From contig JBLINQ010000077.1 in NCBI GenBank assembly GCA_047639315.1, positions 1 to 24,012 on the forward strand: a DNA stretch of 24,012 bases. Reading direction: 5' to 3'. The notes under the pieces are model-generated. The model did not search any database, was not told the DNA's origin, and saw only the letters and a program-made list of their open reading frames with translations. Positions 8,227 to 16,497 of the stretch are shown here, piece by piece. Each line of letters starts with the position of its first letter. Positions within the stretch are counted from its first letter, which is position 1. A program made the position numbers and the translations under genes. This DNA comes from S139-23 sp047639315. Lineage in GTDB: Bacteria; Planctomycetota; GCA-002687715; DRQF01.

Positions 8227-9048
8227 ATGAAGCTGTCAAACATGATCGGAAAAGTTCGCAATGACAGCGGACTGTCGATTCTGGAAACCACGGTCTCGAT
8301 GTCAATCGCAGCATTCATTGGTGTGACTTTGACCGTTGCCCTGTCGAGCACCATTGACTCTGAGGCCATAATCGGCGGCCGATCGGAGATGGAAAGTCGG
8401 GGGCGCAGCGCCGTGGGTTTCATTTCTAAGCAATTGTCCTTGGCCGGCCGCATGAAGGACGGAGTGCTGAATGAGACGTTTCCAAGAGTGTTCACCGCCG
8501 ACAATCCTCCAGCGGTGGTTACGACTTTTGGATATGACGAATTCTCTGGCACTATTACGACTCAATCAGATCGACTCGCCGATGAGTTAGTGGATGCAAG
8601 ACTTGCCGGCAAGTACGTCGGCGAGGAAGTGGTCGAGACTGTTGAAGATCCTCCGGAGGCTTATGTGGCACCCCGGAACAATCCGCTCCCAAACGGTGTG
8701 AAACAGATTCTCTTCAAGCGGCCAGGTGACATTGATGGAGACGGCACCGTCTTCTCCAAGACGACTGGGCGGTTGGAATGGGCCGATGAATTGGTTGGTT
8801 TCCTGATGGTCCCAGGCATCGATGACACGTTTGAACTCGTCTTCCGAACTTACAATCTAAGTGACAACAAGGTCACTGATAAAGTCCTCTGCCGCGATGT
8901 CCTCGCCGTGTCATTCGACATGACTGAAACGCGGCCGACACTGCCGCTCAATGCGATCGAAGTCCACCTCTACCTTCTGGGCGCCGATAAAAAGGGCAAT
9001 GCGATAAAGATCCACCAGAGCACAACTGTCCTAATGAGGAATTCGTGA
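8227..9048 (+). CDS. Type IV pilin-like / pseudopilin protein (PilW/GspJ-like)
   Basis: Protein of 273 residues. The N-terminus reads NDSG|LSILETTVSMSIAAFIG: prepilin cleavage after Gly15, Glu20 at +5, then a hydrophobic helix. A loop GDIDGDGTVF near residues 167-176 has the Asp spacing of a calcium-binding DxDxDG loop. The second position in the operon, the length and the loop fit a PilW-like minor pilin. The ATG at 8227 directly follows the previous stop; an in-frame ATG at 8206 would overlap that gene and add seven residues. The stop TGA (9046-9048) shares a base with the next ATG, so translation is probably coupled. Confidence 0.72.
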   Translation: MKLSNMIGKVRNDSGLSILETTVSMSIAAFIGVTLTVALSSTIDSEAIIGGRSEMESRGRSAVGFISKQLSLAGRMKDGVLNETFPRVFTADNPPAVVTTFGYDEFSGTITTQSDRLADELVDARLAGKYVGEEVVETVEDPPEAYVAPRNNPLPNGVKQILFKRPGDIDGDGTVFSKTTGRLEWADELVGFLMVPGIDDTFELVFRTYNLSDNKVTDKVLCRDVLAVSFDMTETRPTLPLNAIEVHLYLLGADKKGNAIKIHQSTTVLMRNS

Positions 9049-10955
9049 TGCGAAGCGACTCAATGATCAGAAATGAAGAGCGTGGGTCGAGTTTGGTCAT
9101 GGCAATTGCCGGCTTCTCCATGGTCACAGCCATGTTTGTTCTCATGTTCTCAACCGTTAGGGCAGAGGGCGTGCTCATCGAACTTGACGTGAGTCGATCT
9201 CAAGCATTGCGCTATTCTGAGGGTTTGGTGGAATTCGCAGAGAACGGGCTCATCGACGCAACCGCATCATTCAAAAAATTGCCGCCTCCTCCAGTTGGCG
9301 ATCCATTCTTGGGGATGTCGGGTGAGGATACCGTCGGCAATGTTACCGGAACATGGACTGTACGTCGCATTTCAGAAAACGGAATCGCCAGTCCCGCCAT
9401 CAACAGCACCGATCCTGACACCGGGCTCAAGAGCGTATTAGAGCCTTGGGTAATCCAAGGAGTCACAAGGTTTCGCGGTAGCAAAGTGACCGTCACCAAG
9501 CAGATCATGCTGAAGAAGACGCCCATTTTTCAATTCTTGGCGTTCTATGATGCCGACCTTGAGATTAATCCCGGGCCAAGAATGAACCTCAACGGTCGCA
9601 TTCACAGTAACGCCGACATTTACATGACCGCCGGTAATTCTCTGACGGTCGAATCGAACTACTTCCGTTCTGCGGGCAAGATCAACCGGCGACGGAAAGA
9701 CAGCGACGCGAATCCCGATGGTGACGTCAGGATCAGGAATATGGAGACTGGTGAGCTTGTCTTATTGCCTTCCCAAAGCGACCTCGACAGTCTTGGTATT
9801 CCGAGCGAATCAGGAATGGACTCCAATTTTCTCGGGCATGACATCAACGGCGACGACGAATATCTCGACCCTGGTGAAATGGCACCCTTCACCTTAGAAG
9901 CCCTCGATCTTTTCGGCGGCTCGATGTTAACGGGTGAACATGGCGTCTCCCCGGTTGGGCACCCATCCATTCAGAGCATTCAGTCATTCGACCAAGCTGG
10001 TCCTGGAGCCGATGGGAGCTATGTCCCTGACGGTTCTGGCGGTTACTCGGAAGTAGCGCCAGGAACTGGAACTCACAACAAAGGTTACTACAACGAGCGG
10101 GCCGAATTGGTTGTGATCGACAACCAAGTCTATGGCTCGCGTGGTGAAAACATCACTAATGATATGCCGAGTGGATTCTTGGAAGAAGAGTCTTTCTATG
10201 ACGCTCGCGAGGGGCAGACCATCAAAGTCACCGTCATCGACATGGCTCTACTTGGAGACATGGATGGCGACTCCTCTACTTTTGATCCATCACCCTTTTA
10301 TCCAAGCAACGGGTTAATGTTCGCCACTCGCTCAGACAACGAGCCAGGCATGGCAAACGGGATCGTCTTGACCAACGGATCAGAGATCAACATTCCGTCG
10401 AAATGGGATGCCAATGAGTACCTTCCTGGTGGTCTGCATGAAGGCGAACTTAAGCCCGCGAAGGCAAGGACACTCGAGGAGCATGAGATACAAGGCATCA
10501 CCGTTGTTTCGCCAACGCCTGTGTTTGTGAAAGGTGACTTCAACACACAGAACAAGAAATCTTGTAGCGTCATCACCGACGCTGTGAGTCTTCTGAGTAA
10601 TAATTGGGACTTCTCCAAAAGTAAGTCGTCGGGTTTGCCCAGTGCTAGTTCGACCAAATACAACTTGGCCTTCATCACTGGCAACCAAGTCACAAGCCAT
10701 GGATCGTACAATGGTGGCTTCGAAAATTTGCCCCGGTTCCACGAGAACTGGTCTTCGCAGACTTGCAAGATCCGTGGCTCGTTTGTGAATACTTGGCGCA
10801 GTTCGATTGCCACAGGAAGCTGGTTTTACGGCGGCAACAATTACAAGGCGCCTAGACGCGATTGGGGCTTTGATGAAGACCTCGACTTAGAGTTGCCACC
10901 ATACACACCAATTGTCGTCGACACCGTGAACATGGGAACCATGATCAACGGGTAG
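9048..10955 (+). CDS. Large PilX-like pseudopilin with a long exported domain
   Basis: Protein of 635 residues. After the charged start there is RNEERGSSLVMAIAGFSM and a single hydrophobic helix to about residue 37. The sequence looks like a PilX_N segment but lacks Glu at +5 if cleaved after Gly13 (Met there instead), as in GspK/PilX-type subunits that sit at a filament tip. The exported part contains PRMNLNGRIHSNADIYM (from about residue 175), a motif I associate with large PilX-like proteins, and an Asp-rich loop DINGDDEYLDPGE near 264 that could bind calcium. Start ATG 9048 has GAGGA seven bases upstream and overlaps the previous stop by one base. The chain ends TVNMGTMING, without a membrane anchor. 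Probably an initiating or tip subunit; function is inferred. Confidence 0.7.
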   Translation: MRSDSMIRNEERGSSLVMAIAGFSMVTAMFVLMFSTVRAEGVLIELDVSRSQALRYSEGLVEFAENGLIDATASFKKLPPPPVGDPFLGMSGEDTVGNVTGTWTVRRISENGIASPAINSTDPDTGLKSVLEPWVIQGVTRFRGSKVTVTKQIMLKKTPIFQFLAFYDADLEINPGPRMNLNGRIHSNADIYMTAGNSLTVESNYFRSAGKINRRRKDSDANPDGDVRIRNMETGELVLLPSQSDLDSLGIPSESGMDSNFLGHDINGDDEYLDPGEMAPFTLEALDLFGGSMLTGEHGVSPVGHPSIQSIQSFDQAGPGADGSYVPDGSGGYSEVAPGTGTHNKGYYNERAELVVIDNQVYGSRGENITNDMPSGFLEEESFYDAREGQTIKVTVIDMALLGDMDGDSSTFDPSPFYPSNGLMFATRSDNEPGMANGIVLTNGSEINIPSKWDANEYLPGGLHEGELKPAKARTLEEHEIQGITVVSPTPVFVKGDFNTQNKKSCSVITDAVSLLSNNWDFSKSKSSGLPSASSTKYNLAFITGNQVTSHGSYNGGFENLPRFHENWSSQTCKIRGSFVNTWRSSIATGSWFYGGNNYKAPRRDWGFDEDLDLELPPYTPIVVDTVNMGTMING

Positions 10956-10983
10956 TGGCCTATCTCACTCGTGATCAATGGGT

Positions 10984-11388
10984 TTAAGATGCGTTCTTAC
11001 TCTCAATGAACATGGCAGTCCTCTTGACGTGTCCGTAGTCACTTTCAACAAGACTAATCCATGCGAAGACTGAGCCGAGCAAAACGAGGCATGCAATCGC
11101 GTCGAGAAAAAGAAGCGCTGGTAAATCGCCGCCAAACTCCCGCCAGACGTGCCACGAACCAGCTGCGGCAAGAGCGATTGAGTTGAGTGCCCAGCCCCGA
11201 CAAATGCGAATGCGCGTGCGCGTGCAGGCGTATTGACGAATGGCGTAGAGTTGGGGTGAAGCCAAGGCAATTGTTCGCCTTGCGTTCTGATGATCTTCGA
11301 CGCTCTTCCCAAAGTACTTCTTGCGAATTCGACCTTCCGATAACTTGCAAAAGACACGATCTGCGATGCGATCAATCAAAATTCCCAA
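10984..11388 (-). CDS. Small hypothetical membrane protein
   Basis: Frame of 134 residues convergent to the pilin operon, with 28 bases between the stops. Two hydrophobic stretches are visible: WALNSIALAAAGSWHVW and LPALLFLDAIACLVLLGSVF, separated by a short charged loop, after a basic N-terminal half. Codon use looks like that of the neighbours and the other frames do not look coding. The start is doubtful: the first possible codon is TTG at 11388, with no ribosome binding site, and the frame is open upstream only to a TGA about 50 bases away. The true start could be the TTG at 11379, or the 5' end may have been lost. I recognise no family. Confidence 0.5.
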   Translation of the reverse strand: MGILIDRIADRVFCKLSEGRIRKKYFGKSVEDHQNARRTIALASPQLYAIRQYACTRTRIRICRGWALNSIALAAAGSWHVWREFGGDLPALLFLDAIACLVLLGSVFAWISLVESDYGHVKRTAMFIESKNAS

Positions 11389-11395
11389 GACGTAG

Positions 11396-11749
11396 TTAGA
11401 ACGAGATGGGTGCGCGAGGTTTTCAGCTCGCGCACATTTGTTTCATGAGCTCGTTCATGATCAAGATCGCGTGACGACGAGGAGGCATGCTTCGTCGGCC
11501 CGAGGCGAAGACTACGCCGAGCAGTATGCTATCACTCTCGTCGAGCCCTTGTGGGAGTCCTACTTTGAGGTGTTTGGTTGGTGATCCCCTCGGAGTTTTG
11601 ACGTTGAAGCATTTCCCATTGACGGCTTCCGAATCAAACTCGATACTGGATTCCGATCAAACAAGAAACAGGCTGAGCCTGCTTGCTCTTCTCGGCAAGA
11701 GGGCATTCTCTCCACCGGCAGCGGTCATTCGGAACGAAAACTCTCATGA
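11396..11749 (+). pseudogene. Probable broken metallopeptidase-like reading frame
   Basis: One plus-strand frame runs from after a TAG at 11393 to a TGA at 11747-11749, interrupted only by an in-frame TGA at 11582-11584. The first part reads LFHELVHDQDRV and, about 20 residues on, RGEDYAEQYAITLVEPLWES. HELVH is an HExxH zinc-site pattern, and the ExxAE-like stretch resembles the third-ligand region of some zincins. The second part reads FDVEAFPIDGFRIKLDTGF. The frame ends by overlapping the kinase start as ATGA. There is no plausible start codon or upstream domain, so it looks like the 3' remnant of a gene, truncated and stopped. Codon composition is gene-like. I name no family. Confidence 0.35.
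11410..11435. repeat. Perfect 9-bp inverted repeat (hairpin)
   Basis: GTGCGCGAG (11410-11418) and CTCGCGCAC (11427-11435) flank an eight-base loop; the plus strand continues with ATTTGTTTC. It lies just upstream of the small minus-strand gene. It could be a weak terminator on the plus strand or an operator; the T-run is poor. Confidence 0.4.
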
Positions 11750-14700
11750 GTTCACCAGAAGACAAAGAACCACAACGTGAAAGTGAAGGTCTTAATGATT
11801 TCCTTCGCGAGACAACTTTGGGTCATGGCGAGCAACAGCCACTGGTTCAAGCCGGAGCGGCCGCCAAGCCCTCAAATCAAAAGACCGTTCGATTTGAAAC
11901 GGTTCTGGCGAAGACGATCGCTGTTTTCGGCGATCTCGAGAAACTCAGCCCTTCGGATACGATCCGTGCGACAGGCCAATCGCCTGAGGAGCGAGATAGT
12001 TTCTTTTGGGCCGATGAAGGCGAAGAACCAATTGAGATTCCGGAGCATGCTCCGACGATCCTTGTCAGTGAATTCAAGATGCTTAATGTCATTGGCAAAG
12101 GTGGGATGGGTGTTGTCTTTCGCGCACTTCAACCCAATCTGGGGCGGGAAGTCGCGGTCAAGACAATGCGTTCTGAGCTCAAGAGAAGACCAGAGCTTCA
12201 AAACGCATTCATTTGCGAAGCGATCGTGACGGCTCTGCTCAATCACCCCAACATCGTCCCAGTGCATTCGATGGCAACGAGCAAGGAAGGGCTTGTTTCT
12301 TTCTCGATGAAACTCGTCGGCGGCAAGCCCTGGTCGTCTCTGATTCACAACAAAAGCGACAGCGACAGTCCGACACTGTTAGGCCGGCACATAGAGATTC
12401 TGAGGGCTGTTTCGCACGCCGTTGATTTTGCCCACGACAAAGGAATCCTTCATCGTGATCTTAAACCTGACAATGTCATGGTTGGTTCATTTGGAGAGGT
12501 CTTGGTCATGGATTGGGGTCTTGCTTGCGGCTTTGGCGACCGCGGCGCAACGGCAGCCGACATCTTGTCACAGCGCAGTCAACACGCTCGCGATATCGAC
12601 CACATTGCCGGTACGCCTTCATACTTAGCGCCCGAAATGGCTTTGGCAATGGGCTCTGAGTTCGGCCCCTGGACCGACGTCTATCTCTTGGGCGGCCTCT
12701 TACATGAGATCCTTGTGAAGCGCCCACCTCATCAAGGCCCATCGATCCATGTCATCCTCGCGAGTGCCGCAGCGTCAGTGCCGCCAACATTCCCAGACTT
12801 AATCCCAAGTGGCTTGCAGAAGATCTGTCAGAAAGCGCTCTCATCGAACCCGGGCGATCGATACCAATCAGTCAATGAGTTCTTGGCAGCATTGGACGAG
12901 TATGAAGGCCATCACGAAAGTGAAGAACTTGCCACCATGGCCAGGGCTGATGTCACTCGAGGGCGAGAGGCTAAGCGCGGCAAGAGAGCCTACGGTTTTT
13001 ATAACCAAGCCATTGCCGGTTTCCGACAGGCCCTGGCAGTGTGGCCACAAAACGCCGAGGCAGCTAAGGATCTGGCCGTTGTCCATCGTTGCATAGCAGA
13101 GATCGCTTTGGAACGCGGCGATCTTGGAATCGCCCAGATCAACATCGAAGAGTTAGAGGACAAAGAGAACCTTCTTGAACTCGTCCAAACCAAGGAAGAC
13201 GATCGAGGCGAAGAGAAGAAAGCAAAGAGGCGTCAGAAGGTCGTGCTGATTGCCACGGTTGCCATCGTCGTGGTTTCTCTTTTGGTCGAGTACATCTTGG
13301 TATCCATCCAGCACACAAAGGCAGAAAAGGAGAGGGCAGAGAAGCAGCAGGCGCTTGACGATTTTGAGCGCATGTCCGACATCAAGCAACTCGCAAGTGC
13401 TCGAAGTGATGCCGCGCTACTATGGCCACCAAGCAAGAACATTGTCGAAGGGCTCGAAAGTTGGCTCGACCGCTATCGCCCGCTTTTTGAGCGGCTCGAA
13501 GTGCACGAGGCAACTCTCCTCAAGATACGAGAGTTTGCCAGGCCTTATGACCAAGATCAACGCGCGGCGGACTATCAATCAGAATATGCCGAACTGAAGC
13601 GGCTGAAAGCGCGGCGCGGCGCACTGGTGGCAACCAGCCAAGGGGCTATGCTTAAGGAATTCGACCAACGCATTCAAAAAGTCGAGCAGGCGGTCCAAAA
13701 GCGGAAGTCTTGGGATTTCGGCGAAGACATCGACAAATCCTTCATGCAAGAAACGCTCAGTCGGTTAGTGGAAGACCTGACTTTGGAGTCGGGCAATTCC
13801 GGACTACTACAGAGCATCAAAAGTCGTATCCAACTCGCCATCGAAATTGAGTCGGCTACGGTCGGACGCTTCGCCACGGCTTGGGAAGAAACCTTGACAG
13901 GAGTCCGGGCCAGCTCCAACTATGAGGTGAATGTCACGCCTGTCGTTGGACTCATTCCATTAGGGAAGAACCCGAAGACGGGTTTGTTTGAATTCCTACA
14001 TTGGCTTTCCCACAAACGTGGAGCGCCATTGCCCGTTCGCAATTCGGCCGGCGATTTTAAGGTGATGGCTGAGACTGGGGTCATCCTTGTCCTCCTTCCT
14101 GGCAGTAGTTTCCATATGGGTTCGATCCATCCATACAAAGCTGCGCTATCAGATGTCAACATCGACATCCATGCCGCCAAGGATGAGCTGCCGGTTCATG
14201 AGGTAAAACTAAGTCCATTCTTGATCGGCAAATACGAAGTAACACAAGGTCAATGGCAGAGACTGTTCGGCGCAAATCCGAGCTTTCATTTGGCTGGAAC
14301 AAAAGTCAAAGAGACGCTCATTGATGCGACTCATCCAGTCGAACAAGTCGATTGGAATGCCGCCAACGATTTCGCCAAGCGGATGGGCCTGAGCTTGCCG
14401 ACGGAATCCCAATGGGAATTCGCCTGCCGCGCCGGCACGAATTCGCCGTTTTCGACGGGTGTGACTCTTGAAGCACACTCCGCCAATATCGCCGACCAAG
14501 GGTCGAAAGATTTCTACACGTCGGGATGGCGTTTCGAAGAAGACTATGTCGACGAATATCCCGTGCACGCGCCCGTCGGATCAATGACGCCCAATGCCTT
14601 TGGGCTTTTCGACATGCATGGCAACGTTTTTGAATGGTGCCAAGACTGGTATGGGCCCTACGCCTTGGACAATATCGATGAGGGCACCGGTCTCCGCCAC

Positions 14701-14844
14701 CCTCTCCAGAGGAAGACTCGCGTGCGACGAGGCGGGTCATTCTTCGACGTTGCCGTCTACGCCCGCTCGGCCAATCGTTACCGATACTCACCAGAGTATC
14801 GCTTCGATCATTTGGGGTTTAGGGTTACGGCGGCGCTTCCTTAG
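11746..14844 (+). CDS. Membrane Ser/Thr protein kinase with C-terminal FGE/sulfatase-modifying-like domain
   Basis: Protein of 1032 residues. Acidic N-terminal tail to about 108; Hanks kinase domain about 110-385 with GKGGMG loop (117-122), Lys139, Glu158, HRDLKPDN (236-243), DWG in place of DFG (256-258), APE (295-297) and Arg372; a short TPR-like stretch around 408-465; one membrane span about 499-521; a charged coiled-coil region about 522-720; and an FGE-sulfatase fold domain about 778-1030 (LVLLPGSSFHMGS, LIGKYEVTQGQW, LPTESQWEFACRAG, GLFDMHGNVFEWCQDW, RRGGSFF, LGFRV). The kinase residues are complete, so it should be active in the cytoplasm, with the FGE-like domain outside the membrane as a likely sensor or binding module. 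The cysteine pair of true formylglycine-generating enzymes is absent after RRGGSFF. ATG 11746 is preferred over an upstream TTG at 11683 because it fits the ATGA overlap; the ribosome binding site is weak. Confidence 0.92.
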   Translation: MSSPEDKEPQRESEGLNDFLRETTLGHGEQQPLVQAGAAAKPSNQKTVRFETVLAKTIAVFGDLEKLSPSDTIRATGQSPEERDSFFWADEGEEPIEIPEHAPTILVSEFKMLNVIGKGGMGVVFRALQPNLGREVAVKTMRSELKRRPELQNAFICEAIVTALLNHPNIVPVHSMATSKEGLVSFSMKLVGGKPWSSLIHNKSDSDSPTLLGRHIEILRAVSHAVDFAHDKGILHRDLKPDNVMVGSFGEVLVMDWGLACGFGDRGATAADILSQRSQHARDIDHIAGTPSYLAPEMALAMGSEFGPWTDVYLLGGLLHEILVKRPPHQGPSIHVILASAAASVPPTFPDLIPSGLQKICQKALSSNPGDRYQSVNEFLAALDEYEGHHESEELATMARADVTRGREAKRGKRAYGFYNQAIAGFRQALAVWPQNAEAAKDLAVVHRCIAEIALERGDLGIAQINIEELEDKENLLELVQTKEDDRGEEKKAKRRQKVVLIATVAIVVVSLLVEYILVSIQHTKAEKERAEKQQALDDFERMSDIKQLASARSDAALLWPPSKNIVEGLESWLDRYRPLFERLEVHEATLLKIREFARPYDQDQRAADYQSEYAELKRLKARRGALVATSQGAMLKEFDQRIQKVEQAVQKRKSWDFGEDIDKSFMQETLSRLVEDLTLESGNSGLLQSIKSRIQLAIEIESATVGRFATAWEETLTGVRASSNYEVNVTPVVGLIPLGKNPKTGLFEFLHWLSHKRGAPLPVRNSAGDFKVMAETGVILVLLPGSSFHMGSIHPYKAALSDVNIDIHAAKDELPVHEVKLSPFLIGKYEVTQGQWQRLFGANPSFHLAGTKVKETLIDATHPVEQVDWNAANDFAKRMGLSLPTESQWEFACRAGTNSPFSTGVTLEAHSANIADQGSKDFYTSGWRFEEDYVDEYPVHAPVGSMTPNAFGLFDMHGNVFEWCQDWYGPYALDNIDEGTGLRHPLQRKTRVRRGGSFFDVAVYARSANRYRYSPEYRFDHLGFRVTAALP

Positions 14845-14911
14845 CAACCGTTTCGCGCCGAGGATTGCTTGGTCATCTTGATTCAGAGTCTCTTGAGAAA
14901 GGTCGTTAATC

Positions 14912-15508
14912 GTGCAAATTGCCATCAAAGCTGTCGTCTGTGTTTCACTTCTCTTTGTTAGCGGCTCTTGTTCTTCTTCTGTGGCGAGACAGGAAAAAGA
15001 AGTGTCCAGCACGATTACCAAGACCAAGGCTGGCGAGACGATCCTCACTCAAGACATCTGGATCAACGCCCCCGTGAAAGATGTTTGGGCCGCCTTCACA
15101 ACGGGTGCGGGTTGGATTCGTTGGTCGGCTCCGGTTGCCGAGATCGACCTCAAGGTTGGCGGCACGATCAAGTCGCACTACACCGCTAATGCCAAGATTG
15201 GCGACGAAGGGACGATTACTCTGCACATCCTCAACTACGTCCCAGAACGTCTTCTGACTATTCGCGCTGAGCTACAGGACAACTGGCCAGAAGTCATGAA
15301 AGTGGACCATGAGAAACTCATGAACGTCCTCGTGTTTGAGAAGGTCAACGAGAACCGCACCCATGTCATTTCCTACGGCCTTGGGTATGGCGACGCACCG
15401 ATCTATCAAAAGCTCTTGAAGTTCTTCGGCCCGGCCAACGAGGGGCTCTACAAGAAGCTCAAGGCGGTGCTTGAGAAAGATGCGGGCAAGAAAGCCAAGA
15501 ACAAGTAA
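14912..15508 (+). CDS. SRPBCC (AHSA1/START-like) domain protein with signal sequence
   Basis: Protein of 198 residues from a GTG start, with GAGAAAGG nine bases upstream. The first 22 residues are a signal peptide ending VSGSCSSS, with a Cys that could be lipidated although the lipobox is imperfect (Ser at -3). The rest is an SRPBCC domain of the AHSA1 type: TQDIWINAPVKDVWAAFTT, WSAPVAEIDLKVGGTIKSHY and a C-terminal helix ending in a Lys-rich tail. The fold binds hydrophobic ligands or partners in a deep pocket; the ligand cannot be read from sequence. It follows the kinase gene by 67 bases on the same strand and may be co-transcribed. Export of an AHSA1-like domain is somewhat unusual. Confidence 0.8.
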   Translation: MQIAIKAVVCVSLLFVSGSCSSSVARQEKEVSSTITKTKAGETILTQDIWINAPVKDVWAAFTTGAGWIRWSAPVAEIDLKVGGTIKSHYTANAKIGDEGTITLHILNYVPERLLTIRAELQDNWPEVMKVDHEKLMNVLVFEKVNENRTHVISYGLGYGDAPIYQKLLKFFGPANEGLYKKLKAVLEKDAGKKAKNK

Positions 15509-15530
15509 GTAAATCGTCGACCTTGTTCTT
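15497..15530. terminator. Inverted repeat between convergent genes, possible two-way terminator
   Basis: AAGAACAAG (15497-15505) and CTTGTTCTT (15522-15530) are perfect complements around a 16-base loop. The arms span the stop codons of both convergent genes. The stem is AT-rich and no long T-run follows, so it may act only weakly. Confidence 0.35.
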
Positions 15531-16491
15531 AGGAAGGCTCTGCAGCCAAGGCCGCGTGCACGTGATAGGCCGTCTTATATGGCCACATCCAGGTGATCTC
15601 TTCTGACATGGCCGCCCGCTTCAGGCGGTAAGGCTCTGTTGTTTGGGGCAAGTTAGCACCGCAAGCCATGCTCACCGCGCAGATATATCCAGCTCTTTCC
15701 GCTCTTTCGATGCAACGCTCGTCGTTGTCGCCATTGGGATAGCAGAATGAAGTGACCTCGTGATCTATCAAGCCTTCCAAGTAGGGCTTACTGTCGACGA
15801 TCTCATGATCAAGATCGGCATCACCCAAGGTTGGCAAGATCGGATGAGTCCAGGAATGGCAGCCCACCTCAAAGGAGGCATCAAGCAGGGTCTTGGCCAG
15901 GTCGGGTGTCATCATCATGTCCCGGGCTTCTTCGTCGCTTGCTGTCACTTTGTATTCAACCTGAAGGTCTTTGACCAAACCATGAGTCGTGGCGTCAAAG
16001 TACTTCTTCATCTCGCGTGTGATATGCCAGAACACAAATTCTCGTTGATCGACGGAATCGGGGATTTGGAATGAGAACGTGTGGCCCTTCATCTCGAAAT
16101 TGAGCGTTCCACCCTTCATGCGATAAACCAAGCGTCCAAGTTCTTCGTACCACGGTAGAGTGCCGTGTTCGAGGGCATCAACAATGATGTAGCTGGTCCC
16201 CACCAGTCCCTCCGACTTCATGATCGGCATGACGCAGTTTGCGGTGTCGGCGTAACCATCATCGAAGATGAAAGCGAGCATCGGACGATCAGCAGGTACA
16301 CCTTCCTGAACGCGGCGCATACCTTCACTGACAGTGACAACGTCGTAACGCGACCGAATCGTCCGGCAGAGCTTGCGAAACCGCCCTGGGAAGTCCGGCG
16401 ACAGTTGCGGCTGCGAGAAGGTCGGCGTGATGTTATGGAAGCCGAGAATAGCGAGAGCCCCCTTGGGGGCTCTTTTCAGAATCGGATGCAT
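15529..16491 (-). CDS. Polysaccharide deacetylase (NodB homology domain)
   Basis: Protein of 320 residues, without an obvious signal peptide. Seen: LAFIFDDGYADTA with catalytic Asp77 and metal-ligand Asp78; CHSWTHP with zinc ligands His212 and His216; and FCYPNGDND, the usual third motif. Known family chemistry: metal-dependent removal of N- or O-acetyl groups from polysaccharides such as chitin, peptidoglycan or poly-N-acetylglucosamine. It starts six bases after the bioY stop and is the last gene of the minus-strand run. The lack of an export signal suggests cytoplasmic action, perhaps on a glycan precursor. A long insert between motifs 1 and 2 (about 100-205) is seen in many capsule-type members. 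Exact substrate unknown. A strong hairpin covers codons 7-13 (see the separate entry). Confidence 0.88.
   Translation of the reverse strand: MHPILKRAPKGALAILGFHNITPTFSQPQLSPDFPGRFRKLCRTIRSRYDVVTVSEGMRRVQEGVPADRPMLAFIFDDGYADTANCVMPIMKSEGLVGTSYIIVDALEHGTLPWYEELGRLVYRMKGGTLNFEMKGHTFSFQIPDSVDQREFVFWHITREMKKYFDATTHGLVKDLQVEYKVTASDEEARDMMMTPDLAKTLLDASFEVGCHSWTHPILPTLGDADLDHEIVDSKPYLEGLIDHEVTSFCYPNGDNDERCIERAERAGYICAVSMACGANLPQTTEPYRLKRAAMSEEITWMWPYKTAYHVHAALAAEPS
16454..16473. repeat. GC-rich perfect hairpin inside the start of the deacetylase gene
   Basis: AGAGCCCCC (16454-16462) and GGGGGCTCT (16465-16473) are nine-base complementary arms around two bases. In the minus-strand mRNA it covers codons 7-13 of the deacetylase, close enough to the start to hinder initiation. 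On the plus strand it is followed by TTTC and resembles a terminator, but no plus-strand gene ends nearby. Confidence 0.6.
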
Positions 16492-16497
16492 CAGATC

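Noticed and set aside
11582..11584. Possible selenocysteine TGA inside the HELVH-containing frame
   Set aside because: No clear SECIS-like hairpin directly downstream, no known selenoprotein family, and no start codon; a pseudogene explains it more simply.
16454..16480. Rho-independent terminator on the plus strand
   Set aside because: Shape fits, but no plus-strand gene ends near it and it lies inside the deacetylase coding region.
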